Below are positions 16,276 through 23,719 of a DNA stretch of 27,693 nucleotides, in pieces. The DNA is from CAYMRB01 sp964392615 (lineage in GTDB: Bacteria; Planctomycetota; UBA8108), in NCBI GenBank assembly GCA_964392615.1, contig CAYMRB010000078.1:1-27693 (forward strand), in the 5' to 3' direction. The notes beneath the pieces were generated by a model. The model was not told the origin of the DNA and ran no database searches. It worked only from the letters and a program-made list of their open reading frames with translations. Position 1 is the first letter of the stretch; each line of letters opens with the position of its first letter. The position numbers and the translations under genes were made by a program.

Positions 16276-16435
16276 TGCCGCCTTTCACAAGTTCCTGTGC
16301 ATACGAGCGGCATCTACGCCCGCTGGCTTTGTTGCGCTCAGTCGACTATGCGCCTCCGGCATGGACTCCTTCGCGCGCCGCGCCAGCGAACGAATCTGCT
16401 CGCTCGATATGCACAGGGACTTGCGAAACACGGCA
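16276..16435. repeat. Imperfect palindrome of about 160 bases between convergent genes
   Basis: Outer arms 16276-16309 and 16401-16435 match in reverse complement across about 34 positions with few differences (shared CCTGTGCATA, CAAGT, TTTC, GAGCG and TGCCG/CGGCA ends). Pairing continues inward more weakly (CGCTGGC with GCCAGCG). It starts one base after the sigma-factor stop and ends 12 bases before the stop of the opposite gene. It could fold into one long hairpin, serving as a two-way terminator, or be the remnant of a small non-coding mobile element. No gene was seen inside. Confidence 0.7.
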
Positions 16436-16447
16436 ATTTGCGCGCGG

Positions 16448-17203
16448 TCAGGGGCGCGCGACCGTCGTGACCTCGTGGCCTTCGGATGCGCCGTTCACGG
16501 CGCGGATCAGCTGCTCGGCGACGTAGTCGCCCCAGACCTGCGCGACCTCGCGGTGGAACGGCTGCGTCGCATCGGCGTCGTAGGTCATCATGTAGAACGC
16601 CGCAAGAGCCGACGACGCGCCGTACCCGGGAAGCCACCAGCCGGTCTCGGCGAAGAAGGCGCGGCCGAAATCGCAGTGGCGCATCTCGAAGCTCGCGGGC
16701 ACGGAGATGGTTTGCGCGAGCTTCGCGGCCGTGTCGTCCAGGAGGTCGATCTCCGTCGTCAGGTGGCCGTGGTAGACGTAACCGTGCCCCGCCGGCAGGA
16801 AGAGCAGGAAGCCGGGAAAGGTCAGCGGGAAGTTCCACCCTGAGCCCTCGTACTCGGCACGCGGTCGGATGGCGATCACCAGGTCGGGCTCGAAGCCGGG
16901 CTCCACACGCTGCGGGCTCCAGCTCGTGCGCACCTGGTCGATGGAGGGATGCCGGCGGAGCGCTTCGACGATGTGCTGGGTCAAGCGGCTGCTCTGGTCG
17001 ATTTCGGCGTTGGTGACCGCATCGGCCGAGTCCTCGGCGGCCGCGTCGGCAAGGCGTGTCGTGACGACGGCGACGGACTTCGGAGGGCCGTCGGTCAGCG
17101 GGATGTCGTACTCCTCGAGGTTGACGATCTCGAGCTGGTGGGCACAGGACACGGACAGAAAGGCGAGGGACGCGCAAGCGAGCGCTCGGATGACACGGTT
17201 CAT
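16448..17203 (-). CDS. Putative lipoprotein of unknown function
   Basis: The 251-residue product starts at ATG 17203 with GGAGG six bases upstream; an ORF extension to 17278 has no ribosome site. Residues 1-20 (..ACASLAFLSVSC) look like a lipoprotein signal with Cys20 lipidated. The next part, PPKSVAVVTTRLADAA followed by LTQHIVEALRRHPSIDQVRTSW, resembles small envelope lipoproteins that combine a beta strand with a long helix, but I cannot name a family. A hydrophobic stretch (FPLTFPGFLLFLPAGHGYVYHG) occurs near residue 130, followed by HLTTEIDLLDDTAAKL. It is convergent with the sigma factor across the palindrome at 16276-16435 and lies 121 bases downstream of the putative glycosidase on the same strand. 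Confidence 0.85.
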   Translation of the reverse strand: MNRVIRALACASLAFLSVSCAHQLEIVNLEEYDIPLTDGPPKSVAVVTTRLADAAAEDSADAVTNAEIDQSSRLTQHIVEALRRHPSIDQVRTSWSPQRVEPGFEPDLVIAIRPRAEYEGSGWNFPLTFPGFLLFLPAGHGYVYHGHLTTEIDLLDDTAAKLAQTISVPASFEMRHCDFGRAFFAETGWWLPGYGASSALAAFYMMTYDADATQPFHREVAQVWGDYVAEQLIRAVNGASEGHEVTTVARP

Positions 17204-17284
17204 GACGACCTCCGGGAGACTGGGGCGGCCGGAACGCTGCCGCGGATCACCTGCCGCGGCTGGAAGCGCGTCGGCCATCAGCGT

Positions 17285-17300
17285 GGACGGGAAGCCGTCC
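17285..17300 (-). terminator. Short hairpin after the putative glycosidase gene
   Basis: GGACGG and CCGTCC pair around GAAG, 25 bases past the stop at 17325. No T-run follows. It may end transcription before the lipoprotein gene. A 16-base tandem repeat (TCACTCGGATTCG, TCACTCGGAATCG) covers the stop codon itself at 17309-17337. Confidence 0.3.
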
Positions 17301-17324
17301 GCACCGTGTCACTCGGATTCGACT

Positions 17325-19895
17325 TCACTCGGAATCGGCCTCGGTCTCGACGAGGAACAGCGCGTCCTTCGGCCCCAGCGTGACGCTCGCGCCGACTCGC
17401 CGGCCGTCGTTCGTCGTCGGATCCTGCTCCGGCGTACCGCTCAGCCGCCGGAACGCCCGACCGGGAAAGAGCGCCCCGATGTCGAGCGAGTGCGGCCGCG
17501 GCGACGGATTCGCGAGCACCACGCCGTGCTCGAACTCGCGGGCCGTCACGTCCGGAGCCGCATGCGCCGCGATCGCGTGGATCGTCGCCGGCCCGATGCC
17601 CTCGATCTGGAACTCGAGATCGACGCGCGGCGACCGGATGTCGGTGAACGCGAAGTACGACGTGAACTCGCGATCGTCGACCCAGCTCATGGACTCGACT
17701 GCCGGGGTCAGCGCATCGACGCCTTCCGGCCCGACGACGCGCACGTCGCCCCAGTACGCGTGATCCGTCGTCGAGTTGTCGCGCGGCCCGCAGTCGGCGA
17801 CGAACTCGAAGCGCAGCGTGTGGCCGGCGAGACGGCTCAGCGACACGCGATGCTCTTCCCAGCGCGACGCGATCTGCACGTGCTCGAGGACGGTCTCGCG
17901 CGGACCGACCGTATCACCTTCGAGCACCGCGACCCGCACGCGGAACACGACCCCGTCGCTGCGCCCCGGGCTCCTCTCGCCCATGCCGGTGCAGAGCTCG
18001 AGCACGCTGCCCTTCTCGACGCGCGCGTCGCGGCGCCAGATCGTCGCCCCCGTGCCGTCGAGATAGGGCGGGTGCGTGCGGTACGCATTGCGCGCCTCCC
18101 CTCCGAGTCGACGGCGTGGCACCCAGCCGACGGCCGCGCCGGTCGCTGGATCGAGCGGCCGTTCCTCCTCGCCGCGTCGATGCATCGTCGTCTCGGGAAG
18201 CTCGGGACGCGTGAAGATCCCCGCGGGCGGCGCGATGCCGACGCGGAGAAGGCGCGGCACGGACGGCGGAAAGCCCGGAAGCGGACCTTGCGATGATGCG
18301 GTCACCGCGACGAGCAGCTCGGGACCGTCGCACGGCACGTCGTGAAGTCGAAAGCGCAACCGATCCTTCGTCGCGTTCGTCGCTGACACGCGGAGCGAAG
18401 ATTCGCCGACGCGCGCGTCGCAGCCGCGGCCCTCCCAACGCCGTTCGCGCAGCGTGCTCGGCTGCCGCGTCGCGAGGCGCCTTGCCGGGCCGCGCGGCAT
18501 GCCGAGCCAGCCGAGTCGCTTGTCCCGTCCCATGCACAGCTCGTCCCAGACGGCGATGCGCTGTCCACGGACTCTCGGCGGCGGAAAGCTGTAGCAGATC
18601 GCCGCGTCGGTGAACACGGCCGCCGCGAACACGAGGCGGTGCGTCGAGAACGGCACGTCCGGTCGCAACGTCTGACCGGGTTGCGGACCCGGGGTGATGA
18701 ACATGTGGTTGATGTAATTGAAGGCCGGCGCGCGACCGCGGTACGACCAGAAGAAGTGGCGGTTGAGCCCGCCCGACCAATCGCCGATCGCGTGGTCGCT
18801 CAGAGTCGGCCATCCCTCGCTCTCGATGCCGTTCAGCACCCGGGACGCGCGTTGCGAGCGACTGCTGTGCCCGTCGGCGAGCATGAGCCGATCGTCGCCC
18901 AGCTTCTCGCGCAAGCGCGTGCAGAAGTCGACGACGCCGATGCCGTACGTCTCGAGCCCGTCGATGATGCCCCCGTCGATCTCGCCGTCGGCGTCGCAGT
19001 CGGGGCCCCGTCTTCGCGCACCGCCGGAGCGGGTGTGAAACAAGACATCGAACTCGAGCCCGTCGAACGCGGCGAGCTCGCCCGATGTCGCGAAGCGTGC
19101 GGCCAGCTCGTCGACGTGCACGTCGACGCACGAGCGTCCCTGCGCGTCACGCGGGCAGCGGGTCGAGTAGTTGTACATCCACAGGAGGTGCGAGCGACGC
19201 CCCCAGGGCCCCTCGGTCAGGTGTGCGGCCGCGTAGCCCGTGCCGGCGGGAAACGCCAGCGGCTTCGTGCCGTAGCAGCCGCGCTCGACGCGGATCGTCT
19301 TCTTCCGCATGTCGATCGCGACGACGCGCACCTGTTCGCTGCGGTGCCAGTCGGGGTTGCCGTCCGCGTCGAATCGACACAAGCCGACATCCTCGCGGCG
19401 GTCGCGGAAACGTCCGATGTCGGTCTGGAAGAGCTCGGGTCGGTCGACGCGGATCGTCGTCTCGTCGCCTTCCGCGGGAACATCGGACAAGATGCGCGCG
19501 CCGTTGTGGTAGATCCAATGGCCTGCGAAGTAGCGTCCTTCGAGAGAGCGCGGGTCGCGCGCGTTGCCGTTGTAGTGAAGCAGCACGAGCTGATGCGGAT
19601 GGCGCGCCTTGAAACGCGTGAAGACGTCGATGTTGCGAATCGAGCGCCCGGGGACCTCCTCCTCGAGAGCCTTGCCCTCGATGCCCATCAGGCGCCCGAA
19701 CGTGCGCTCCCACGATGCATACTCGACGGCTCGCTGAGCCGCGACGCTTTCGCATTGACGGAAGAAGAACGCGCGAGGGTAGCCGTCGCGGAGCACGCGG
19801 AGCTTCGTGAGTCGCGCGTCGTCGTCGGCGCGCGCCGCGGTCATGGCGAGGCCGGCGAGTGCCGTTGTCAGGACGGCGTGAAGGGCTGGTCGCAA
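17325..19895 (-). CDS. Large secreted putative glycosidase-like protein with C-terminal carbohydrate-binding-like domain
   Basis: The best start is TTG 19895 (AAGGAG 10 bases upstream), which gives a clean signal peptide MRPALHAVLTTALAGLAMTAARA and 856 residues. The upstream ATG at 20051 would overlap the divergent Nudix gene and its control region. The N-terminal half looks like a TIM-barrel glycosidase of the unassigned 'putative glycosyl hydrolase' kind: VLLHYNGNARDP, HWIYHNGARILSDVPAEGD, GCYGTKPLAF, LLWMYNYSTRCP, then AAFDGLEFDVLF near residue 278, where the buried acid may be catalytic. A calcium-loop-like DCDADGEIDGG follows. Residues about 620-725 form a beta-sandwich (ELCTGMGERSPG, FVADCGPRDNSTTDHAYWGDV) like carbohydrate-binding NPCBM domains. 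The shared TGAC-N4-GTCA motif lies 65 bases before the start. Enzyme activity is inferred, not shown. Confidence 0.85.
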   Translation of the reverse strand: MRPALHAVLTTALAGLAMTAARADDDARLTKLRVLRDGYPRAFFFRQCESVAAQRAVEYASWERTFGRLMGIEGKALEEEVPGRSIRNIDVFTRFKARHPHQLVLLHYNGNARDPRSLEGRYFAGHWIYHNGARILSDVPAEGDETTIRVDRPELFQTDIGRFRDRREDVGLCRFDADGNPDWHRSEQVRVVAIDMRKKTIRVERGCYGTKPLAFPAGTGYAAAHLTEGPWGRRSHLLWMYNYSTRCPRDAQGRSCVDVHVDELAARFATSGELAAFDGLEFDVLFHTRSGGARRRGPDCDADGEIDGGIIDGLETYGIGVVDFCTRLREKLGDDRLMLADGHSSRSQRASRVLNGIESEGWPTLSDHAIGDWSGGLNRHFFWSYRGRAPAFNYINHMFITPGPQPGQTLRPDVPFSTHRLVFAAAVFTDAAICYSFPPPRVRGQRIAVWDELCMGRDKRLGWLGMPRGPARRLATRQPSTLRERRWEGRGCDARVGESSLRVSATNATKDRLRFRLHDVPCDGPELLVAVTASSQGPLPGFPPSVPRLLRVGIAPPAGIFTRPELPETTMHRRGEEERPLDPATGAAVGWVPRRRLGGEARNAYRTHPPYLDGTGATIWRRDARVEKGSVLELCTGMGERSPGRSDGVVFRVRVAVLEGDTVGPRETVLEHVQIASRWEEHRVSLSRLAGHTLRFEFVADCGPRDNSTTDHAYWGDVRVVGPEGVDALTPAVESMSWVDDREFTSYFAFTDIRSPRVDLEFQIEGIGPATIHAIAAHAAPDVTAREFEHGVVLANPSPRPHSLDIGALFPGRAFRRLSGTPEQDPTTNDGRRVGASVTLGPKDALFLVETEADSE

Positions 19896-19959
19896 GGCGA
19901 GCGTGCTCCTTGTAGCTGCTCGAGGGTATCCACCGTAGATGATTCGGACGCTCCGGCGG

Positions 19960-19979
19960 GGCCCATGACGGAGGTCACG
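19960..19979. promoter_or_regulatory. Candidate operator, TGAC-N4-GTCA core, copy 2
   Basis: Contains TGACGGAGGTCA within 20 bases that match 4158-4177 at 19 positions. It lies 65 bases before the TTG of the minus-strand putative glycosidase and 71 bases before the ATG of the plus-strand Nudix gene, so one site could act on both divergent genes. Its meaning is inferred from the match and position. Confidence 0.5.
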
Positions 19980-20049
19980 CAAGACCCGGTAACTCGGCGC
20001 CTCTTGTGGTATCGTCCGCCTGTCGATACCGATGATCGGAGCACCAGCC

Positions 20050-20688
20050 ATGAGCCCGACCTACCGCTATCCGCGACCGTCGGTGACGGTCGATGTCGTC
20101 CTCTTCGCCGTGCGTGACGCACGTCTCGAGCTGCTGCTCATCCAGCGCGGTAACGAGCCGTTCGCCGGACGCTGGGCGTTGCCGGGCGGCTTCCTCGACA
20201 TGGACGAGGAGCTCGAGGCCGCCGCGCGACGCGAGCTGCTCGAAGAGACCGCGGTGCGCGCCGGAGCGCTCGAGGAGCTCGGCGCGTACGGCACGGTGGG
20301 GCGCGATCCACGGGGCCGGACGATCTCCGTCGCGTACCTCGCACTGGTGTGCGGCGCGCCACCTGTGGCGATCGCGGGCGACGACGCGTCGTCGGCGCGT
20401 TGGGTGCGTGCGGATCGGTTGCCGCTGATGGCGTTCGATCACCGTCGCATCGTGAAAGACGCGCTACGCCGACTCGACCGAATGATCTTCGACCTCGACG
20501 CGGATCTCGTTCGCCTGCTTCCGCGCCGGTTCACGGCGTCGGAGCTGCGCGCCTTGTGCACCGCGGGGAGGTCGGGCGATGCGGGGCGACGCGACCCGGT
20601 GCGCAGCTTGCGCAGCCGAGACCTGATCGAACGCTGTGACGGAGCCGAGCCGTCCTACCGGCCTTGCAAGAGGAGGCGAACGCCGTGA
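20050..20688 (+). CDS. Nudix hydrolase
   Basis: The 212-residue product begins at ATG 20050 with GGAGC eight bases upstream; ATG 20032 is in frame but poorly placed. Near residues 45-68 is a Nudix box: GGFLDMDEELEAAARRELLEET, fitting GX5EX7REUXEE, with Ala where the last Gly is usual. The metal-binding Glu residues are kept, so cleavage of a nucleoside-diphosphate-X substrate is expected. The layout VDVVLFAVRDARLELLLIQRGNEPFAGRWALPGGF is that of ADP-ribose-pyrophosphatase/NrtR-like proteins. The C-terminal 55 residues (FTASELRALCTA onward) sit where NrtR has its winged helix, but that part is short, Arg-rich and poorly conserved. The stop overlaps the next gene's GTG as GTGA, so the two are probably co-translated. 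Confidence 0.9.
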   Translation: MSPTYRYPRPSVTVDVVLFAVRDARLELLLIQRGNEPFAGRWALPGGFLDMDEELEAAARRELLEETAVRAGALEELGAYGTVGRDPRGRTISVAYLALVCGAPPVAIAGDDASSARWVRADRLPLMAFDHRRIVKDALRRLDRMIFDLDADLVRLLPRRFTASELRALCTAGRSGDAGRRDPVRSLRSRDLIERCDGAEPSYRPCKRRRTP

Positions 20689-21773
20689 GCCAGCCCGAGG
20701 AGACGCCGAGTCCGGGTCAGAGTGGATCACCTACTTCGAGCGACGCCGACTTCCGCGCGGCGATGAACGAGGTTCGCAGCAACATCGAGGTGCGACGGTT
20801 GATGCTCGTCATCAGCCACGTTCTCGTGCCGGCGCTCGCGATGGCGATGACCGACTCGATGACGGGAAGCCACTACACCGAAGCGATCGAGTGGCTGCCG
20901 GAGAACATCTTGAGCATCGTCGGAGCCATTCTCGTGCTCGCGGGAGCGATCACGACCGGCGTGCTCGCGCGGTGCCACTTCGGGCTCGTCGTCAACGGCA
21001 ACAAGATGCGGCGCGTCGTGACCGGGGCGAGCGATCACCGGCCGCTCAACTGGCTGGGCGTGACGACGAACTTCACGGCGTTGACCGCCCTGTCGTCTGG
21101 AGCCGGACTCGCGCTCCTGCTCGTATCGCTCGGTCAGGGATGGATCGGCGTGGTCGCCGGGCCGGCTCTGTGCGTCGCCCTGATGCTGTTCCTGCGCGTT
21201 CAGCACTGGCGGGCCAACCGGCTGTCGCAGCGACTCGAAGCGAACTGGGAACACGGCGAGGTTCCCGTTTCGCTGCGCGAAGAGCACGCGCGGCAGTCGC
21301 TCGAAGATACGACCTCCGACGTGTCGGTGGTCGTGACGATGGGAGCGGCGCTGTTCGCCGGGACATTCAACGCGATGACGAACGTCGGCGGCGTCGCCGA
21401 TGGCCTCGACCTCGGCTTGCCGATCGCGGCGGTGCGCGAGTGGGGACTGGTCGCAGTCAGCGGCTACACGCTCGTATCGCTTCTGCTCTCCGGGCGCATG
21501 GTCATCCGGCTGCGCATCGCGCTTGCCGACCACTCGAGAACACTCGCGCGGTTGCGAGAGGAGCCGGACGATCCGTATCGCTTCAGCATTCGCGAGCGGA
21601 CGTTCCTCCTGTATGTGCTGCAGCTCGTCCTGACGTGTGTGTGTGCGTTGGTGTTGCTGTGGACGCTCGCCGGGCCGATCGCCGGCGGGGCGACCGCGGC
21701 CGGCTTGCTGCTCGTCGGCGTCGCCTGGTTCCCGCTGCGGCTGGCGCACGCCGCGAAGAAGGACCGCGGCTGA
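20685..21773 (+). CDS. Polytopic membrane protein of unknown function
   Basis: GTG 20685 is chosen because AGGAGG lies nine bases before it and it overlaps the Nudix stop by four bases (GTGA); TTG 20664 is in frame but less likely. The 362-residue product has an acidic, Pro/Ser-rich cytosolic start, then about eight hydrophobic segments including LMLVISHVLVPALAMAM, ILSIVGAILVLAGAITTGVL, LTALSSGAGLALLLVSLG, VVAGPALCVALMLFL, VVVTMGAALFAGTF, GLVAVSGYTLVSLLLSG and two near the end (LLYVLQLVLTCVCALVLLW, GATAAGLLLVGVAWFPL). A charged loop with HARQSLEDTTSD separates the halves. No transporter or enzyme motif is recognised. Coupling to a Nudix hydrolase hints at shared regulation only. Confidence 0.85.
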   Translation: MSQPEETPSPGQSGSPTSSDADFRAAMNEVRSNIEVRRLMLVISHVLVPALAMAMTDSMTGSHYTEAIEWLPENILSIVGAILVLAGAITTGVLARCHFGLVVNGNKMRRVVTGASDHRPLNWLGVTTNFTALTALSSGAGLALLLVSLGQGWIGVVAGPALCVALMLFLRVQHWRANRLSQRLEANWEHGEVPVSLREEHARQSLEDTTSDVSVVVTMGAALFAGTFNAMTNVGGVADGLDLGLPIAAVREWGLVAVSGYTLVSLLLSGRMVIRLRIALADHSRTLARLREEPDDPYRFSIRERTFLLYVLQLVLTCVCALVLLWTLAGPIAGGATAAGLLLVGVAWFPLRLAHAAKKDRG

Positions 21774-21874
21774 GACGGCCGCGCGTCGCCCCGCCGGCGA
21801 GTGACCCGTGATGCGTGAAGGCCGGACGACTACGATGCGAGCAACACACTTCGTCTCGTTATCGGAGGCTCACC

Positions 21875-23236
21875 ATGACCCGACTCGCCGCCCGGACAGC
21901 GACCATCGCGCTACTGTCGGTCACGCTCGCACATACCGACGATTCCGGCACCGAGCGAGCTCCCCGCGCGCCCTGGCTGGTCGGTCGCCTCGAGCCGACT
22001 TGGGCCGACGCGCGACCCCGTCGGACGTTGACCATCCGGCACGACGCGCAGGAGTCCGACGAGGCGAACGGCGCGGCACTCGCGACCGAACTCGTCGCGC
22101 TGAAGCCCGGCGACCGCCTCGAGATCGGTCCCGGGCGCTACTCGATCGCCCGCAAGCTCGATCTGGCCCTGCGCGGCACGGCACAGGCGCCGATCTGGAT
22201 CGTCGCGGCCGACGCGAAGAAGAAACCGGTCATCACGCGTCCCGATGCGCGGCAGAACGTGATGAACGTCGGCGAGCGCTCGCGCACCGAGTACGTGTGC
22301 CTTCGCGACCTCGAGCTCACTGGCGGCAGCACGCTCATCCGCTTCTACGATTGTCGCCACATCTGGCTCGATCGGTGTCACCTGCACCACGCCGGGCACG
22401 AGGGCATCACGACGAACACGCGCGACACGAGCCACTTCTTCATCACCCGCAACCACTTCCACGATTTCAAGCAGCCGGGCGCGACGGGCGAGGCGATGTA
22501 CCTCGGCGCCAACCACGGGAAGGTCGCGATGTCGTATTCGGTCATCGCCGGCAACCACGTGCACGATTGCGGCGGGCGTCAGGGCGATGGCATCGAGCTC
22601 AAGCAGGGCTCGCACCACTGCTGGATCGTCGGCAACACGGTGCACGATACGAGGTATCCGTCGATCCTCGTGTACGGGACCGGTGGCAAGGGCATCAACG
22701 TGATCGAGCGTAATGTCTGCTATCGCAGCGGCGACAACGTGATCCAGGTGCAGGGCGAGGCCATCGTTCGCAACAACCTGCTGATCGCGGCGGCGGGCTC
22801 AGGGATCGCGAGCACCGACCATCAGGGCAAGTCGTGCGATCTGCAGATCCTGCACAACACGATCATCTCGCAGCGTCGTGGCGCGAACCTGACGAGCTGG
22901 AACGGGCGCCAGGGCATGGTGTTCGCGAACAACGTCGTGATCTCGGCCGACCGTGGCGACGCATTGCGGTTCTCGCGCGGTGCGAGCGGCGTGACGATCG
23001 CCGGCAATGTCGTCACGGGGCGCGTCTCGGGTGTCAGCGCAGATGGCGCCTTTATCCGCGGCGGCGGGCTGGCCGATCTGGTCGGCGCGTCGTGGGATGG
23101 CAAGAAGCGCGACGCCGTACCGCGCCCCGGGAGCCCGGCGATTGGCGCGGCGGACCGTCGCTTCGACGTCGAAGTCGATCTGACCGGTCGCAAGCGAGGG
23201 AGTCGTCCCGTCGCCGGAGCGTTCGACGCGAAGTGA
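21875..23236 (+). CDS. Secreted right-handed parallel beta-helix protein
   Basis: Start ATG 21875 has GGAGG seven bases upstream; an in-frame codon at 21815 gives a non-hydrophobic tail and is rejected. The 453-residue protein has an N-terminal hydrophobic segment (TATIALLSVTLAH) fitting export. The body is a ladder of beta-helix rungs with regularly spaced Asn: ITRNHFHDF, IAGNHVHDC, IVGNTVHDT, IERNVCYRSG, VRNNLLIAAAG, ILHNTIISQ, FANNVVISAD and IAGNVVTG. Such folds occur in polysaccharide lyases (PL6-like), epimerases and many non-enzymatic surface proteins. The opening ALKPGDRLEIGPGRYSI and the closing PRPGSPAIGAADRRFDVEVDLTG are typical of this group. No clear lyase Lys/Arg pair can be fixed by eye. 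Its stop overlaps the cytochrome gene start by four bases. Confidence 0.9.
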   Translation: MTRLAARTATIALLSVTLAHTDDSGTERAPRAPWLVGRLEPTWADARPRRTLTIRHDAQESDEANGAALATELVALKPGDRLEIGPGRYSIARKLDLALRGTAQAPIWIVAADAKKKPVITRPDARQNVMNVGERSRTEYVCLRDLELTGGSTLIRFYDCRHIWLDRCHLHHAGHEGITTNTRDTSHFFITRNHFHDFKQPGATGEAMYLGANHGKVAMSYSVIAGNHVHDCGGRQGDGIELKQGSHHCWIVGNTVHDTRYPSILVYGTGGKGINVIERNVCYRSGDNVIQVQGEAIVRNNLLIAAAGSGIASTDHQGKSCDLQILHNTIISQRRGANLTSWNGRQGMVFANNVVISADRGDALRFSRGASGVTIAGNVVTGRVSGVSADGAFIRGGGLADLVGASWDGKKRDAVPRPGSPAIGAADRRFDVEVDLTGRKRGSRPVAGAFDAK

Positions 23237-23688
23237 GCTCGCTGGTTCGTCCGTGCATCCTTTCGCTTGCCGTGCTCGTGTGCGGTTGCGTTGACGACCG
23301 GCCCGCTCGGGACACCGAGGAGGGGCTCGCGCTGTTTCGCGACTACTGCGAGGCCTGTCACGGCCACGAGGGCGAGGGCGCCGAGCACGGCATTCCGCCG
23401 CTCGCGGACTCGCCGTGGCTGCGCGGGCCCGAGGGCCGCATCATCCGTATCGTGCTGCACGGCGTCGGTGGGCCGATCGACGTCGGCGGCGAGACGTACG
23501 AGCTCGAGATGCCGGGGTTCGGCCAGATTCTGACCGACGCGCAGATCGCGACGGTCCTGTCGACAGTCCGCGCACGCTTCGCGCCGCCGAGCGCCGAGGT
23601 CGTTCCGATGACGGTGCGCGAGATCCGCGACGCGCATCCGGATCGCATGGACTACTGGACGGCCGAGGAGCTCCGAGCGATTCGGTGA
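23233..23688 (+). CDS. Lipoprotein monohaem cytochrome c
   Basis: GTG 23233 overlaps the stop of the beta-helix gene as GTGA and opens a 151-residue frame. An earlier start in this frame reads only antisense-like sequence from the upstream gene. Residues 1-19 (..ILSLAVLVCGC) look like a lipoprotein signal with Cys19 lipidated. Haem binding is shown by C39-E-A-C42-H43, with Met93 in ELEMPGFG as the likely sixth ligand. The segment LRGPEGRIIRIVLHGVGGPIDVGG and the end DAHPDRMDYWTAEEL match the small cytochrome c domains often attached to planctomycete and verrucomicrobial membrane dehydrogenases; here it stands alone. It probably carries electrons on the outer side of the membrane. No dehydrogenase gene is in view. 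Confidence 0.88.
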   Translation: MSSLVRPCILSLAVLVCGCVDDRPARDTEEGLALFRDYCEACHGHEGEGAEHGIPPLADSPWLRGPEGRIIRIVLHGVGGPIDVGGETYELEMPGFGQILTDAQIATVLSTVRARFAPPSAEVVPMTVREIRDAHPDRMDYWTAEELRAIR

Positions 23689-23719
23689 TCCCGGCGCGTC
23701 ACTTGCGCCCGAGACCGAA
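23681..23719. terminator. Imperfect hairpin over two convergent stop codons
   Basis: TTCGGT at 23681 pairs with ACCGAA near 23719, with partial GC pairing inside. It covers the stop of the cytochrome gene and of the opposite beta-propeller gene, which are only 10 bases apart. A two-way terminator is possible, but pairing is broken and part is coding. Confidence 0.25.

Noticed and set aside
16276..16447. Small gene inside the gap after the sigma factor
   Set aside because: Short frames there have no ribosome site and follow the palindrome's symmetry.
22834..23232. N-terminal extension of the cytochrome c frame
   Set aside because: It reads the beta-helix gene out of frame; the GTG at 23233 starts a lipoprotein signal.
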